Source: Spirosoma luteum DSM 19990 (lineage in GTDB: Bacteria; Bacteroidota; Bacteroidia; Cytophagales; Spirosomataceae). From it: a stretch of DNA of 64,000 nucleotides. Each line of letters opens with the position of its first letter. The stretch's first letter is position 1. The notes under the pieces are model-generated. The model did no database searches and was not told where the DNA came from. It worked only from the letters and a program-made list of their open reading frames with translations. A program made the translations under genes and the position numbers. Location of the stretch: positions 30,873-94,872 of the forward strand of contig NZ_KB893260.1 in the NCBI RefSeq assembly GCF_000374065.1, read 5' to 3'. Of this stretch, positions 9,101 to 20,349 are shown piece after piece.

Positions 9101-10597
9101 GTTCTGGTCGGGGCTGGCTACCACCACTGCGTTTACGGTCAGACTGACCGGTGTTGTCGAGCAGACAGTCGGCTGGCTGATGTCGCAGATGGTATAGGTA
9201 AAGGAAACAGGCCCTGAAAATCCGGGAGCGGGGGTGTAGCCGATGGTACCGTTGGCATTTACCGTAGCCGTGCCCGTGGTGGGTGGGGTGGTCACAGTTA
9301 CCGTTACGTTGGTAGCGCTGGCGGGCTGGCCATTGCGCAGGTCGTTGGTCAATACCGGAACCGTTGTGGCAATGCCCGCCGTCAGGGTCTGGCTGTCGGG
9401 GTTAGCCTGTACGGTACTAATCACCGTAATGGAGGTGGTTGTGGTTGAGCAGATGCCGGGTTGGGCAATGTCGCATATGGTGTAACTAAACGAGTTGACA
9501 CCCGAGAAGCCTACTGCCGGAGTGTAGGTTATGGTACCGTTGACATTCAGCACGGCAGCCCCATTGGCCGGCTGACTAACCAGGGAAACGGTGACGTTAG
9601 TGGTGCTGGCAGGCAGGCCATTGCGGGTATCGTTGGCCAGCACGGTGGTTGTAACGGGGCTTCCCGATGCAGTCGTGTTCTGGTCGGGAACGGCTATCAC
9701 TACCGCATTCACGGTCAGGTTTACCGGTGCTGAAGAGCAAATGGTTGTTTGACTGGGTGCGCAGATGGTGTAGGTAAAGGAAACAGGCCCTGAAAATCCG
9801 GGAGCAGGGGTGAAACCAATGGTGCCGTTGGCATTCACCGTAGCCGTACCCGTAGCGGGTGGGGTGGTCACGGTTACCGTTACGTTGGTCGAGCTGGCGG
9901 GCTGGCCGTTGTACGTATCGTTGGCCAGTACACTTATACTGGCAGGGATATTGGCGGTAAGGATTTGCGTATCGCCCGTAGCCAGCAGGGTGGCGCATTG
10001 AGCGGCTGATCCTGTCACGGCGTTAAACTGTTCGAGGGGTGTCTGGTTGCCGCCCGGAGGGGTACCCGAACGGGAATAAAAGTTGTTGTCCACGTTCAGA
10101 TTCTGATCTGTATCGGCAGCATCAATAAACGGATCCCCCGGTGGAAGTACACTGGCTTCACCGAAACAGCCATTGCCCGCAAATGAGAACAGAGGGACAG
10201 GGACACCGGTGTTGAAGGTGCCATAATCTGATTCGTTGGGGGATTTGCCAATCACGAAGTAACTGTAGTTTGGGTCCAGCGGAGTGGTATACGTCTGGTC
10301 GTTAGGGCCCAGTCGTATTGGTGCCTTTTCCCAGGTACCCGTAATGTCCTGGACGTTGGTGATCGAGAACGAAGCCGGTACTTTGACGGTAAACTGGGCG
10401 GTGCTTCCCTTCTCGGTTGAACTGGTGTTCAGTGCGTTCGGGGTACTGTAGTTCGGAACAACCCAGGCAATATACCGGCCTGTGGTTGCATCGTAGGTAA
10501 GTTGATAATTCACCGTGAGGGCCGCTTTCTGCCCAAAACTGTAATGACTTCCCAGGAGCAGGATAATCCAGCATACATGAGGTAATACGTGTTTCAT
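6149..10597 (-). CDS. large multi-repeat surface protein with dockerin-like C-terminus
   Basis: This 1482-aa protein has a signal peptide (MKHVLPHVCWIILLLGSHYS, cut near FGQ). The shared N-terminal module spans ~24-205. Ig/cadherin-like repeats of two alternating types follow: one with TATVNANGTIG and FTYTICD, one with GVNSFSYTICDIAQPGIC. Three Big_9/VCBS-like repeats come next (AVNDLNQTAKNIPVSG, QNDLTATTPNTPV, YDDAYSTFINVPVSG), then one CARDB-like domain (VDLSVVISQPTPSL). Residues ~1200-1482 form a C-terminal domain nearly identical to that of the upstream giant gene. It holds two calcium-loop-like segments, [15 protein letters not shown] and GDVNMNGDTIF, each followed by FQGT.NDI-type helices, and ends REQLP. 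The product is predicted to be secreted and on the surface. Neither a type A tail nor a CHU_C tail is present. Confidence 0.85.
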   Translation of the reverse strand: MKHVLPHVCWIILLLGSHYSFGQKAALTVNYQLTYDATTGRYIAWVVPNYSTPNALNTSSTEKGSTAQFTVKVPASFSITNVQDITGTWEKAPIRLGPNDQTYTTPLDPNYSYFVIGKSPNESDYGTFNTGVPVPLFSFAGNGCFGEASVLPPGDPFIDAADTDQNLNVDNNFYSRSGTPPGGNQTPLEQFNAVTGSAAQCATLLATGDTQILTANIPASISVLANDTYNGQPASSTNVTVTVTTPPATGTATVNANGTIGFTPAPGFSGPVSFTYTICAPSQTTICSSAPVNLTVNAVVIAVPDQNTTASGSPVTTTVLANDTRNGLPASTTNVTVSLVSQPANGAAVLNVNGTITYTPAVGFSGVNSFSYTICDIAQPGICSTTTTSITVISTVQANPDSQTLTAGIATTVPVLTNDLRNGQPASATNVTVTVTTPPTTGTATVNANGTIGYTPAPGFSGPVSFTYTICDISQPTVCSTTPVSLTVNAVVVASPDQNTTEAGSPVTTTVLANDTRNGQPASLTNVTVSLASQPANGTAVLNANGTVTYTPAIGFSGVNSFSYTICDIAQPGICSTTTTSITVISTVQANPDSQTLTAGIATTVPVLTNDLRNGQPASATNVTVTVTTPPATGTATVNANGTIGYTPAPGYSGPVSFIYTICDISQPTVCSTAPVGLTVISVIIANPDQNTTASGTPVTTTILANDTRNGLPASTTNVIVSLASQPANGTAVLNANGTVTYTPAIGFSGVNSFNYTICSINQPGVCSTTPVSITVAPSRPVAVNDLNQTAKNIPVSGSLRTNDSEPAGLALTVVTTPITGPTNGTVVIQASGSYTYTPAANFVGIDSFVYQICNTAAQCTTALATIRIRDNAPNANDAPIAQNDLTATTPNTPVIIAVKANDSDPDGQPLGQPIVVSSPTNGNLTLNLDGTITYTPVSSFTGVDSFVYQVCDNGSPILCDQATVTITVRANPAVNQTLAYDDAYSTFINVPVSGNVLTNDQDLEGNTQTVTTTPIVGPSNGSLTLTSTGSFTYTPVNSFTGTDSYVYRVCDNGAGPACTTATVYITVFPPNGAVDLSVVISQPTPSLTATLGSTLPISVNNIGTGNYAGPVSVTLTLPANVSVAAGFTTSNGFTCSVSGQLVTCVKSVSLATATSETLAVSIVPNAPTANLPLTFTAVTAIPVGDGTPANNTTSLTTPSVAPAPLISLLPQVYLQGALFGVTLPNVLMRDDLRSKGFLPLSHPYASLNPITATAAMNPSVTAVTGSNAIVDWVFVELRSANGTTIVDSRAALLQRDGDIVDVDGTSAVVFSLALPGNYFVAVRHRNHLGVMSRATLPLSSTTTTVDFRNTGTPTYTYTGTNSYTQAVTNQAQVIVQQGVAMWAGNSNIDNASSTPHNSVIFQGTNNDINTIYNQVINPGFNALASPFFKLRGYYTGDVNMNGDTIFQGTGNDVEFIYQNIINNHPGNSLKAPFFIIREQLP
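8330..10000 (-). repeat. higher-order 576-bp tandem coding repeats
   Basis: Two repeat types alternate, so the DNA repeats with a period of about 576 bp. The block at 8667-8909 matches 9243-9485 almost base for base, and a further degenerate copy lies near 9810. The super-unit was probably duplicated as a pair of domains. Confidence 0.8.
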
Positions 10598-10689
10598 AAG
10601 TAATTAGATAGAGGTGACTTAATAGGTTGTTAGAGGTGGTTAATTGGCCTGGGAGCTGTTATTTCAGCCCCCAGGTACTGGTAAGAAAA

Positions 10690-13600
10690 TTAAGGCAGTT
10701 GTTCGCGGATGGTGAAGAAGGGGAGTTTCAGTACGTTACCAGGGTGGTTGTTAATCACATTCTGATAAATAAACTCGGTATCGTTGCCCGTACCCTGGAA
10801 AATTACTTCTCCGTTCATGTTCACATCGCCCGAATAATAGCCCCTCAGTTTGAAGATGGGGCTCGCCAGCGTGTTGATGTTAGGGTCGATAACCTGACCA
10901 TAAATGGCGTTCACATCGTTGTTCGTACCCTGAAAAAATATCGAGTTATGGGGTGTACTGCTGGCATTATCGAGGTTGGCGTTACCCGCCCACATCGCCA
11001 CGCCCTGTTGCACGATCACCTGCGACTGATTGATGGCCGCCTGTGTGTAACTGGTGATACCGGTGTACGTGAAAGTAGGGGTGTTGGGGTTACGGAAATC
11101 CACGGTAGTGGTGGTTGCTGACATCGGCAGCGCGTTCAGGCTCATTACCCCCAGGTGGTTGCGGTGCCGCACGGCTACGTAATAACTACCCGGATTAACC
11201 TGCCCGAACTGTACCGGCGAAACACCGTCCACATCCACAATGTCACCATCGCGCTGGAGTAGAGCCGCCCGGCTGTCGACCACAATCGACGGATTGAACG
11301 AATCACGCAGTTCAACGAACACCCAGTCTGCAATGGCATTGGGGCCGGTCACGGCCGTTACGCTGGGGTTCATCGCAGCCGTGGCCGTAATGGGTGTCAG
11401 GTACCCGTAAGGATGAGTCAGTGGTATATGTCCTTTCGACCGCAGGTCATCGCGCATCAGCACGTTCGGCGATGTGACACCGAACAGCGCACCCTGTAAG
11501 TACACCTGCGGTAACAGGGATATGAGCGGTGCCGGTGCCTGTACCAGCACCGTTGTTGTTGCCTGCGCACAGTTGCCGGCACTGTTACACGCCGAATACG
11601 TGAAGCTGGTTGGGCCACTGAAACCAGCAGCAGGCGTGTACGTATAGCTGCCTGCTGGCGACATCACGACGGTGCCGCTGCCGGGCTGGCCAGTTGAATA
11701 GGTCAATGCCAGACCTTGTGGATCACTGTCATTGAGCGAGACGTTCCCCGTTTTGGACGTGTTTCGTTTCGTGATTAATCCATCGTCTACGGCTGTGGGC
11801 GATTGGGTAATTCCTACCGGTGGGGTTGGCTGTACGTTGACGCTCACGGTTGCTGTAGTACACAGGGCTGGCGATGCTTTATCACATACCTGGTAAGGGA
11901 AACTGACCACACCGGTGAAGTTGGCTGGTGGGGTATACGTCACGCTCCCATTCGCGTTGACAACCACCGTACCCTGGGCAGGCTGACTCAGGATAACCGG
12001 GTTCGTCAACTGTCCGGCCAGACTCGTTGCCGAATCAGGGTCGCTGTCATTAGCCAGTATTACAATGGTTATAGGGGTATCCTGCGTCGTTTTTGTATTG
12101 TCGTTGTTGGCTATCGGCGCATTGTTACCCAGAATAGCATTCGGGGAAATGTTTACACCGACGCAGGCTGAGCTACTCAATCCGCCCACATTGGAAATAC
12201 TGTAGCAGAAACTAGCCGTACCGGTAAAATTAGCGGGCGGGGTATAGGTGTAACTACCGTCGGGATTAATTACTACTGTTCCATCGGCGGGTGGTGTGAG
12301 CAACGAAGCCGTTAGCGGTAGTCCCTGTGGATCCCTGTCATTCGTAAGCACATTGCCGGAAACGGGGGTGTTGATGCGGGTGTCGGCAATGTCAGACGTT
12401 GCTACGGGTGGGTTGCCTGTTACCGTTATACTGGCGAAGCTGGTGGTACAGATGGTTGACCCCAGGGTACTGCATAACTGATAAACGAGGGTGTAACTGC
12501 CCGGTGCGGTGCCCTGCGCCACACTCACACTACCCGTTGTAGTGTTCAGCGTGATGCCCGCCGAGGTACTGACCAGACTCAGGGACGAGTTCGCCGTCGT
12601 CGGCAACGCGCCATTGACCAAATCGTTGGTACGTACGTCCGTTACGGCGATGCTGCCCGGTCCTATGATGGCTGTACCGGCATCGGGCAAAGCGGCTATG
12701 CTTGGCGTGACCGTGATGTCAATCAGCCCGGTGGTGCAGGTCGGGGTAGTAAGGTTATCGCACAACTGGTAGACCAGGGTATAGCTGCCGGGTGTGGTAC
12801 CGATGGCTACGCTCACACTACCCGTGGTGGTGTTCAGGCTAATGCCCGGGTCCTGGCTATTGACCAGGTACAGGATGGAGTTGCCCGACGCAGGAGCCAC
12901 GCCATTGACCAGATCATTGGTGCGAACATCGGCCACGGCATTACCACCGGTTCCTGCGCTGACAGTACCCGAGTCAGGACCGGCCGTGACACTGGCCGTC
13001 ACCGTAATAGTGGCCAGCCCGGTGGTACAGGTAGTCGGTGTAAGTTTATCGCAGAGCTGGTAGGTCAGTGTGTAACTGCCGGGTACCGTGCCCTGGGCCA
13101 CGCTCACACTGCCGGTAGTGGTGTTCAGCGTGATGCCCGCCGAGGTGCTAACCAGACTCAGCGTGGAGTTGACGGACGTAGACGTAACCCCGTTAACCAA
13201 ATCGTTAGTACGAACATCGGCCACGGCGTTACCACCGGTTCCTGCGCTGGCAGTGCCTGAGTCAGGACCGGCCGTGACACTGGCCGTCACCGTAATAGTG
13301 GCCAGCCCGGTGGTACAGGTAGTTGGTGTAAGTTTATCGCAGAGCTGGTAGGCCAGTGTGTAACTGCCGGGTGCCGTGCCCTGGGCCACGCTCACACTGC
13401 CGGTAGTGGTGTTCAGCGTGATGCCTGGGTTCTGGCTGCTGACCAGACTCAGCGTGGAGTTGACAGAAGTGGCTGCTTCGCCATTGACTACATCGTTGGT
13501 TCTGACGTTGGCCACGGCGGTGCCACCCGTACCCGCGCTGGCCGTTCCGTTGTCGGCAGTTGCCACAAGACTCGCACTGATTGTTATCGAAGTGGTAGCC

Positions 13601-16600
13601 GTGTTGTTGGTAACATTACTCTCATTCACCGTCGCTACCGTAGCCGATACAACCTGGGTGGTACTGGCCAATGCCGTTAGGGGAGTGATTGGTACCAATA
13701 CGGTCGTGCTGGCACCGTTGGTAAGGGTGGCCGACGAACTACAGCTCACCAGTGTGCCTGATGTGACGCAGCCAAAGCCGTTGTTCGTGAAGGTAGCCGA
13801 TACCGTCATACTAGCCGGAAGGCTGAGCGTGAAGCTCACCAGTCCCGATGTGGGGGCCGTTCCAATATTGCTCAGGCTAACCGGCAGGCTGCTGGTTTGA
13901 CCAACGACCAGATTTGGACTGGGCTGGCCAATCGCGATGATCAGGTCGGGGGCTACCACCGGGATGGTGACGGTTGTGGTAGCCGTGTTATTATTCGGAT
14001 TACTCTCGTTACCCGTCGCTACGGTTGCTGACAGAACCAGGTTGGTACCCGTCGACGCGGCTAGTGGCGTGATGGGTACCAAGATCGTGGTGCTGGTACC
14101 ATTCGTAACGATTGTTGGGTTGCTGCAGGACACCAGTGTACCCGAGGTAGCACAGGTAAAGCCGTTGCTGGTGAACGTAGCCGATGCCGTTACGTTGGCT
14201 GGGATACTCAGAGTCAGGCTCACCGGCCCTGCGGTGGGGGCGGTGCCAATGTTACTCACGATAACCGGCACCGCGCTTACCTGACCAACCACCAGATTCG
14301 GACTGGGCTGACCGATGGCCACAACCAGATCGGGCTGACCGGCAACCGGGGTTGTTACGGTGGTCACTGCCGTATTGTTGTTGGCATTGCTTTCTCCGGT
14401 GGTGGCTACTGTGCCTGATAGTACCGGACTGGTGCCCACGGCCGCATTTAGGGGCGTGATGGGAATAGCCAGTGTGGTACTCATTCCGTTGGCAATTGCA
14501 GCGGAAGAACTACAACTAACCAGCGTGCCCGAGGTGGCGCAGGTAAAGCCATTGCTGGTAAAAGTCGATGCAGCCGTAATAGTCGCCGGGATGCTCAGCG
14601 TAAAACTGACCGGCCCCAGCGTGTTGGCGGTGCCAATGTTGCTGATCGTGACCGGTACACTGCTTGTCTGGCCCGCTACTAATACTGGCGAAGGCTGGCT
14701 GATGGAAACGGTCAGATCGGGTGCAATAACCGCACTCGCTGTAACGGTAGCGGTGTTATTGTTCGGATTACTTTCGTTGGCCGTTATTACCGTAGCCGAG
14801 AAAACCGGATTGACCGCAATAGCCGTTGTCGTAACGGGTACAGACACCGTCACGTTTCCGCCATTACCAATCGTGGCCGACGAACTACAGTTCACCAGTG
14901 TGCCTGATGTGACGCAGCCAAAGCCGTTACTGGTAAAATTGGCCGGAGCCGTGGTACTGGCCGGAATACTCAGGGTAAAGCTCACCGGCCCTGCGGTAGG
15001 AGCAGTGCCAATGTTACTCACGAAAACCGACACCGTACTGGTCAAACCAAGCGTCAGCACCGGCGAGGGCTGGCTAATGGATATGGTCAGGTCCGGGGCT
15101 ACAACGGCTGGCGTGACTATGGTGGAGGCTATATTGTTATTTGTATTTCCCTCGTTGGCTACGGCTACGGTAGCCGAGAGTAGTGGGCTGGTACCGGCCG
15201 CGGTTGGCAGAGGTGTAATGGGTACCTGAACCGTTGTGCTGGCACCATTGGTAAGGGTGGCCGACGAACTACAGCTTACTAACGTACCCGAGGTAACGCA
15301 ACCGAAGCCATTGCTGGTAAACGTAGCGGGAACGGTAACGCTGGCGGGAACACTGAGCGTGAAACTCACCAGCCCTGCGGTGGAAGCGGTGCCAATGTTG
15401 CTAACCGTTATGGGAACAATACTGGCTTGCCCCACCGCAAGGGCCGGTGATGCCTGACCAATCAGAATCGTCAGATCAGGAGCTGCCACTGGTCCTATCG
15501 TAGTTGTGGTTGTGTTGTTGTTCAGGTTACTTTCATTCGCCGTCGCAACAGTTGCCGAGATAGTAGGGCTGGTACCGGTCGAAGCCGCCAGGGGTGTAAT
15601 GGGTACCTGAACTGTAGTGCTGGCCCCATTGGTAATGGTAGCCGACGAATTACAGGATACGAGTGTGCCCGAAGTGGCGCAGGTAAAGCCGTTGCTGGTG
15701 AACGTAGCTGAAGCTGATACGCTGGCGGGGATGCTCAGGGTAAAACTCACGGGTCCTTGTGTCGGAACAGTACCAATATTGCTCACTATCACGGGCAGGC
15801 TACTGGTTTGACCAACCAGCAGGCCGGGAGTAGGCTGGCCAATGGCAATGGTCAGATCGGGTCCAAACACCGTTACCGCAGCGGTCGTGGTGGTACAAAC
15901 GACCGGGGTAGCGATGGTGCAAATCTGGTAAACGAGCGTGTAGGAACCTGGTGACGTCCCGGCGGCTACACTCACACTGCCGGTGGTGGCGTTCAGCGTG
16001 ATGCCGGGTACGGTGCTTACCGTCGTCAGGGTGGCATTGGCACCCCCACCGCTCAGGATGGGCGTTACCCCGTTCACAACATCATTCGTCGTGACGTTGG
16101 CAATGGCCGTGCCACCCGATGCCAGGGCTGTACCCGCATCGGGAGAGGCCGTTACACTGGGCGTGACGGTAACATTAACCAGACCCGTAGTACAGGTGGT
16201 TGAGCCCAGGGTGCTGCACAACTGATAAGTCAGCGTGTAACTGCCGGGGGTGGTGCCGATGGCCACACTCACACTACCCGTTGTGGTGTTCAGCGTGATG
16301 CCTGGGTTCTGGCTGCTAACCAGACTCAGACTTGAGTTGGCGGAGGTGGCGGGTTGACTATTGACCACATCGTTGGTTCTGACGTTGGCCACGGCGATGC
16401 CACCCGTACCCGAACTGACCGTTCCTGAATCCGTGTTGGCAGTCAGACTGGGTGTAACGGTGATGGTGGCCAGAGCCGTGCTACAGGTGGTGGGGGTTAA
16501 CTTGTCGCAGAGTTGATAACTCAGTGTGTAACTGCCGGGGGTGGTGCCAGCCACTACGCTCACTGACCCGGTAACCGTATTCAGGGTTATACCCGCATTC

Positions 16601-19600
16601 TGACTGCTGATCAGGGTCAGCGTAGCGTTTGCCGTGGTGGGCAGGGCTCCGTTTACCAGGTCATTGGCCCGAACATCGGCTATGGCCGTTCCACCCGTGG
16701 CCGAACTGATCGTACCGGCATCGGGATTCGTTGTTACGCTGGGGGCAACGGTAATACTGGCGAAGCTGGTAGTACAGGTAGTTGACCCCAGGGTGCTGCA
16801 CAGTTGATAAACGAGGGTGTAGCTGCCGGGTGCCGTACCCTGGGCCACACTCACACCACCGGTAGTGGTGTTGAGGGTGATGCCCACCGTCGTGCTGACC
16901 AGACTCAGGGACGAGTTCGCCGAGGTAGCGGGTTGTCCGTTGACCACATCATTGGTTCTGACGTCCGTCACGGCGGTACCACCCGTACCCGCGCTGGCCG
17001 TTCCTGAATCCGTGTTAGCGGCTATGCTTGGCGTAACGCTGATGGTGGCCAGTCCGGTGGTACAGGTCGGGGTGGTGAGCCTATCGCACAACTGGTAAAC
17101 GAGGGTGTAGCTGCCGGGTGTGGTGCCCTGGGCCACACTCACGCTACCCGTGGTGGTGTTCAGGGTGATGCCCGGCGAGGTGCTGACCACGCTTAGGGTT
17201 GAGTTGGCCGAGGTGGAGGCTACACCATTGACTACATCATTGGTGCGCACGTCCGTTACGGCTACTCCGCCGGTGCCCGCGCTAACCGTACCCGCATCGG
17301 GGTTTGCGGTAACTAGGGCGGTGACGGTTACCGATGGGGGGCAGCTACCCGTTCCCTGTGGGGAGGATACCGATAGAGAGCGAGCACCCGTTGGACCTGA
17401 ACCGTCGTAGGAAATGGGGATGGAGAGCGAGGTTTGCCCCGGCGACAGGTTGGTTGTGTAGGAAGCCGGTATCGAAGCAAAACCGGCTCCCGTTACCGAG
17501 GCTATAACGACTTGCCCGTCGCGGGTGGTGGTAATCGGAATGGTTAGGGTACCCGTTGAGGCCGTACCGAGTGTAAAGGTGCCATTCAAGGTAGCGGTGG
17601 CGCAGTTGCCGTAGGTGAAGGACCCTTCTTTTATGCGCCAGTTAACCTGTATTCCATTGTTTGGATAGGACGTTAGTGGCGGGTTTTTGTTGGCATTGAC
17701 AGGGCCAAACGCTGCGTTATTGGCATCAGCACCATTATCAAGACCATCGCCATCCGTATCGGTGCCCGTCAGGGTAAGCCCTGCTTCGGCGGTATCCAGT
17801 TTTGTATCGTTGTCACTATCCAAATCCAGGTAATCCGGGTTGTCGGCTCCGTCGGTGTTGACGGGTGTTAGGCCGTTGGTGGCGGTATAGGCCAGCGGTA
17901 ACCCTACTGCATTGACTGCCGTAATGGCACCCGGCGCTATGTAGCCCGCCGTCGTTTGGGCTTCAATGTTGTCGGGAATACCATCGCCATCCGAGTCCAG
18001 GTCGAGGGAGTTTGGGATGCCATCGCCATCCGAGTCAAGTAGATCTCCGCCTTCGGTCGTGTCCAGAATGCCGTCATTATCGTCGTCGATATCATTGGCG
18101 TTGGCAATGCCATCACCATCGGTGTCCAGTACAGCCACGCAGGTAACAGGATCGACGAACACAATACCCCCTTCTCCATCCAGCGGAAAGTTAGCCGTGT
18201 TCGCATTGCCAGTGGTTTTATTCATCGAGTAGGTTACCTGGAACGATGAAACGCCTACGTAGGCAAGGCCTACGGCATACCTTGGATCCGTTCCTGCGAA
18301 TCCCGCCTGAGCTTGGGTTCCCTGAAAACGAATAGCATTGGCTGTATTGGTAACCGAAATGCTGGTGGGGGTGGTTGAGTTTGGGCCGCTGAGCTTATAG
18401 GAGTATAAATCGGCCTTATTGGCGGTGACCGTTTCCGTTATGCCGGTAGCCGCATCAAAATCAATGTCCCCAACGGTGAACGACCCCTGAATAACAAACG
18501 GGGTGTTGGTGCCCGTTCTTACGACGGACCATTTCACCGTGGCGGTCACTGATGTAGCGCCCGTGGCGGATGCAACGCCAAACCGGGCTAAATTCGTCGT
18601 AACCCCCCCCGTCGTGTTAACAAAATTATCGAATCTTGGATACACTGTCGTATTGACAGTCAGGTATTGACCAGTCGAGTAGGTGAGAACCTCACCGATT
18701 ACGTCCACCACCTGACCATTAATCGTCGCCACGTTAGGGTAACGGGCTTTGAGGCCAACCGGATTCGTAGCCGATGTGGTTGTGGAGGTGGGCGCGGTGG
18801 CAAAGGAAAATTTCGTAAAGCCATTTTGGCCCGGTATCGGACAGGGAGCTGTTTGCACGCCTACTGTAGCACTAACGGGCGCACTACACCCATTGGCATC
18901 CGTTACGGTAGCGGAGTAAGTCCCCGTGGTTACGTTCGACAGATTTTGGGTCGTGTTGGCAATGGGTGCCCCATTTTTGGTCCATACATAGGTGTACGCC
19001 GGGCGGCCTCCATCAACGGTCAGGTTCACGGCTCCGTCGGTGGTGGTTAAGCCGCTGGCGTTGGTCACCGTAGCCGAAACGGCCAGATCAGGGTACTGTA
19101 CAAACGGGTAGTAGATCTGGGTCGTACTGTTGGAGTTATTGTTGACCCGGACGGCTATTTCATCAAAAGATAGAGTCGTTACAAAGCCAAATACCCGCCT
19201 TCCAGCTCCTGCCAAAGCGGTATATTCAACCAGGTTTGTCGTTGATGTGGCGGTTTCCCGCAACGCACCCGCCAGATAGGTATAAACGGTAATAGAGGTC
19301 GCTAAGGTATTGGCTGCCAGGGTACTGGTTCCCAGTACGTATCCTGCCGTAGAGCCGGCACTGAACGTAGTGCTGGCTCCTACGGATATTTGTCCATAAC
19401 CGCTATTACCCAGCGTACCGGCTGCTGCTGTTGCAATCGTTCCGAAGTTAGTCAGGTTGGCATCGGGCACGTTGGCAGTGTTTGTAGCCCCTGCTCCGTT
19501 ACCGGCACCAACGCCAGTGGCCGCTACGCTAAGCGTGCGGGCCGGAACAACTGCCGCCGACGGAAAGTTGGTTGTAATGACATTTCGGTAACTACAAGGT

Positions 19601-19791
19601 AGCGTCTGTGCTGCTGAGTCAACCGCTAATCCGGTCAACAACAGCATCAATATACTATAGGACAGCCACGTGGATAGGAGTCGGATTGCCCTTCCGCCTG
19701 TACACCCACTTTCTGGCTGTTTTACGGTTGATTCCCTGCACAACAGCGAATAACCACTACCAACACAATTAGAGTAAACAGGTACATTCAT
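10690..19791 (-). CDS. giant 3033-aa repeat surface protein (SprB/TSP3/CARDB)
   Basis: The N-terminus has a long polar region and then a hydrophobic core ending LAVDSAAQ at ~61, an extended signal peptide. Next come a unique beta domain, a SprB-like repeat (~237-315: [32 protein letters not shown]) and a second unique domain. Thrombospondin type 3 calcium repeats (~547-700: [19 protein letters not shown]) and a Calx-beta-like stretch follow. The body has five Ig-like repeats of ~96 aa ([27 protein letters not shown]), six CARDB repeats of ~115 aa ([24 protein letters not shown]), four more of the first type and three Big_9-like repeats. The final ~280 residues are the dockerin-like domain shared with the next gene. 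It is the first gene of the four-gene run and probably a surface adhesin. The short N-region could reflect a later start, but no better ATG is seen. Confidence 0.85.
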   Translation of the reverse strand: MNVPVYSNCVGSGYSLLCRESTVKQPESGCTGGRAIRLLSTWLSYSILMLLLTGLAVDSAAQTLPCSYRNVITTNFPSAAVVPARTLSVAATGVGAGNGAGATNTANVPDANLTNFGTIATAAAGTLGNSGYGQISVGASTTFSAGSTAGYVLGTSTLAANTLATSITVYTYLAGALRETATSTTNLVEYTALAGAGRRVFGFVTTLSFDEIAVRVNNNSNSTTQIYYPFVQYPDLAVSATVTNASGLTTTDGAVNLTVDGGRPAYTYVWTKNGAPIANTTQNLSNVTTGTYSATVTDANGCSAPVSATVGVQTAPCPIPGQNGFTKFSFATAPTSTTTSATNPVGLKARYPNVATINGQVVDVIGEVLTYSTGQYLTVNTTVYPRFDNFVNTTGGVTTNLARFGVASATGATSVTATVKWSVVRTGTNTPFVIQGSFTVGDIDFDAATGITETVTANKADLYSYKLSGPNSTTPTSISVTNTANAIRFQGTQAQAGFAGTDPRYAVGLAYVGVSSFQVTYSMNKTTGNANTANFPLDGEGGIVFVDPVTCVAVLDTDGDGIANANDIDDDNDGILDTTEGGDLLDSDGDGIPNSLDLDSDGDGIPDNIEAQTTAGYIAPGAITAVNAVGLPLAYTATNGLTPVNTDGADNPDYLDLDSDNDTKLDTAEAGLTLTGTDTDGDGLDNGADANNAAFGPVNANKNPPLTSYPNNGIQVNWRIKEGSFTYGNCATATLNGTFTLGTASTGTLTIPITTTRDGQVVIASVTGAGFASIPASYTTNLSPGQTSLSIPISYDGSGPTGARSLSVSSPQGTGSCPPSVTVTALVTANPDAGTVSAGTGGVAVTDVRTNDVVNGVASTSANSTLSVVSTSPGITLNTTTGSVSVAQGTTPGSYTLVYQLCDRLTTPTCTTGLATISVTPSIAANTDSGTASAGTGGTAVTDVRTNDVVNGQPATSANSSLSLVSTTVGITLNTTTGGVSVAQGTAPGSYTLVYQLCSTLGSTTCTTSFASITVAPSVTTNPDAGTISSATGGTAIADVRANDLVNGALPTTANATLTLISSQNAGITLNTVTGSVSVVAGTTPGSYTLSYQLCDKLTPTTCSTALATITVTPSLTANTDSGTVSSGTGGIAVANVRTNDVVNSQPATSANSSLSLVSSQNPGITLNTTTGSVSVAIGTTPGSYTLTYQLCSTLGSTTCTTGLVNVTVTPSVTASPDAGTALASGGTAIANVTTNDVVNGVTPILSGGGANATLTTVSTVPGITLNATTGSVSVAAGTSPGSYTLVYQICTIATPVVCTTTTAAVTVFGPDLTIAIGQPTPGLLVGQTSSLPVIVSNIGTVPTQGPVSFTLSIPASVSASATFTSNGFTCATSGTLVSCNSSATITNGASTTVQVPITPLAASTGTSPTISATVATANESNLNNNTTTTTIGPVAAPDLTILIGQASPALAVGQASIVPITVSNIGTASTAGLVSFTLSVPASVTVPATFTSNGFGCVTSGTLVSCSSSATLTNGASTTVQVPITPLPTAAGTSPLLSATVAVANEGNTNNNIASTIVTPAVVAPDLTISISQPSPVLTLGLTSTVSVFVSNIGTAPTAGPVSFTLSIPASTTAPANFTSNGFGCVTSGTLVNCSSSATIGNGGNVTVSVPVTTTAIAVNPVFSATVITANESNPNNNTATVTASAVIAPDLTVSISQPSPVLVAGQTSSVPVTISNIGTANTLGPVSFTLSIPATITAASTFTSNGFTCATSGTLVSCSSSAAIANGMSTTLAIPITPLNAAVGTSPVLSGTVATTGESNANNNTAVTTVTTPVAGQPDLVVAIGQPSPNLVVGQVSAVPVIVSNIGTAPTAGPVSLTLSIPANVTASATFTSNGFTCATSGTLVSCSNPTIVTNGTSTTILVPITPLAASTGTNLVLSATVATGNESNPNNNTATTTVTIPVVAPDLIIAIGQPSPNLVVGQTSSLPVSLSNIGTAPTSGLVSFTLSLPASMTVSATFTNNGFGCVTSGTLVSCSSSATLTNGASTTVLVPITPLTALASTTQVVSATVATVNESNVTNNTATTSITISASLVATADNGTASAGTGGTAVANVRTNDVVNGEAATSVNSTLSLVSSQNPGITLNTTTGSVSVAQGTAPGSYTLAYQLCDKLTPTTCTTGLATITVTASVTAGPDSGTASAGTGGNAVADVRTNDLVNGVTSTSVNSTLSLVSTSAGITLNTTTGSVSVAQGTVPGSYTLTYQLCDKLTPTTCTTGLATITVTASVTAGPDSGTVSAGTGGNAVADVRTNDLVNGVAPASGNSILYLVNSQDPGISLNTTTGSVSVAIGTTPGSYTLVYQLCDNLTTPTCTTGLIDITVTPSIAALPDAGTAIIGPGSIAVTDVRTNDLVNGALPTTANSSLSLVSTSAGITLNTTTGSVSVAQGTAPGSYTLVYQLCSTLGSTICTTSFASITVTGNPPVATSDIADTRINTPVSGNVLTNDRDPQGLPLTASLLTPPADGTVVINPDGSYTYTPPANFTGTASFCYSISNVGGLSSSACVGVNISPNAILGNNAPIANNDNTKTTQDTPITIVILANDSDPDSATSLAGQLTNPVILSQPAQGTVVVNANGSVTYTPPANFTGVVSFPYQVCDKASPALCTTATVSVNVQPTPPVGITQSPTAVDDGLITKRNTSKTGNVSLNDSDPQGLALTYSTGQPGSGTVVMSPAGSYTYTPAAGFSGPTSFTYSACNSAGNCAQATTTVLVQAPAPLISLLPQVYLQGALFGVTSPNVLMRDDLRSKGHIPLTHPYGYLTPITATAAMNPSVTAVTGPNAIADWVFVELRDSFNPSIVVDSRAALLQRDGDIVDVDGVSPVQFGQVNPGSYYVAVRHRNHLGVMSLNALPMSATTTTVDFRNPNTPTFTYTGITSYTQAAINQSQVIVQQGVAMWAGNANLDNASSTPHNSIFFQGTNNDVNAIYGQVIDPNINTLASPIFKLRGYYSGDVNMNGEVIFQGTGNDTEFIYQNVINNHPGNVLKLPFFTIREQLP
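12410..17330 (-). repeat. long tandem coding repeats, ~288 bp and ~345 bp units
   Basis: Two arrays of ~285-288-bp units (about 12410-13560 and 15880-17320) flank a block of six ~345-bp CARDB units (about 13600-15870). Neighbouring units share long identical runs, for example the segments starting 13088 and 13376. The sandwich order suggests the CARDB block was inserted into a single ancestral array. Confidence 0.8.
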
Positions 19792-20349
19792 AGATTGATG
19801 TTATAATTACGGATAAACCTTCCTGACTGGTAAGCACGACACGCACACGGTTGTCTTGAGCAACAATGGCCGGGTCAGCGCCATAAAACTGGTGTTGAGG
19901 ACTAACCTGTAGCCTGATTTTACCCTGTTTTATGGTGTGTGTGTTACCGTTACCAGTAAGGCAACAACCTTGCGACAACGTTGACGTAAACGCAGAATAG
20001 GGGACGAACGGAGGATTATGGGGACGAAAGGGGGAGGTGCTGTGCTCCCGGGAAAAATTAACAGATGGGGGGAGCTTTTACAAGATTGATGCCAAAGTAT
20101 AGTTATTGTAGGTGAAAAGATTATATATGGCCACAATAGACTACTATAAGTTAAAAGAGATTACAAAATGTTTATTTAATAGCTTAGTTTGAGGAGGGAA
20201 CGGTAATGAATACTTTACCCTAGAAAGGAGGTACTTGCAGCCGGAATAGCTATAAAATTGGTTAGTATTGGGTAGCCAATTTTCATACGTTTACCAGCTC
20301 ACTGATGGAGTAGCTTTAAGAGCAGACGTACACGGTTGGGAAAGAAAGT
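19792..20349. other. 558-bp divergent intergenic region
   Basis: This region lies between the adhesin run and the LytTR regulator, which point away from each other, so promoters for both must lie here. On the minus strand I see only a weak -7-like box near 20093-20101 (TATACTTTG, one base too long). On the plus strand there is a candidate box at 20286-20293 next to an inverted repeat. Short open frames here have no recognisable features and I do not call them genes. Confidence 0.7.
20254..20293 (+). promoter_or_regulatory. inverted repeat plus candidate -7 box before LytTR gene
   Basis: AAAATTGG (20254-20261) and CCAATTTT (20276-20283) form an 8-bp inverted repeat with a 14-nt spacer. Three bases further is TACGTTTA (20286-20293), a -7-like box, 56 nt before the regulator's ATG. 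The layout would suit an operator overlapping a promoter, possibly for autoregulation. This is inference from sequence shape only. Confidence 0.35.

Noticed and set aside
13376..15457. Long plus-strand frames opposite the giant adhesin (up to 289 codons)
   Set aside because: They come from the strong codon bias of low-complexity Thr/Ser/Val repeats on the minus strand. The minus-strand frame is continuous for 3033 codons with a signal peptide and known domains.
19769..20136. Two small minus-strand frames (69 and 68 codons) upstream of the giant adhesin
   Set aside because: They show no domain, signal peptide or composition typical of a protein, and lie in the promoter region.
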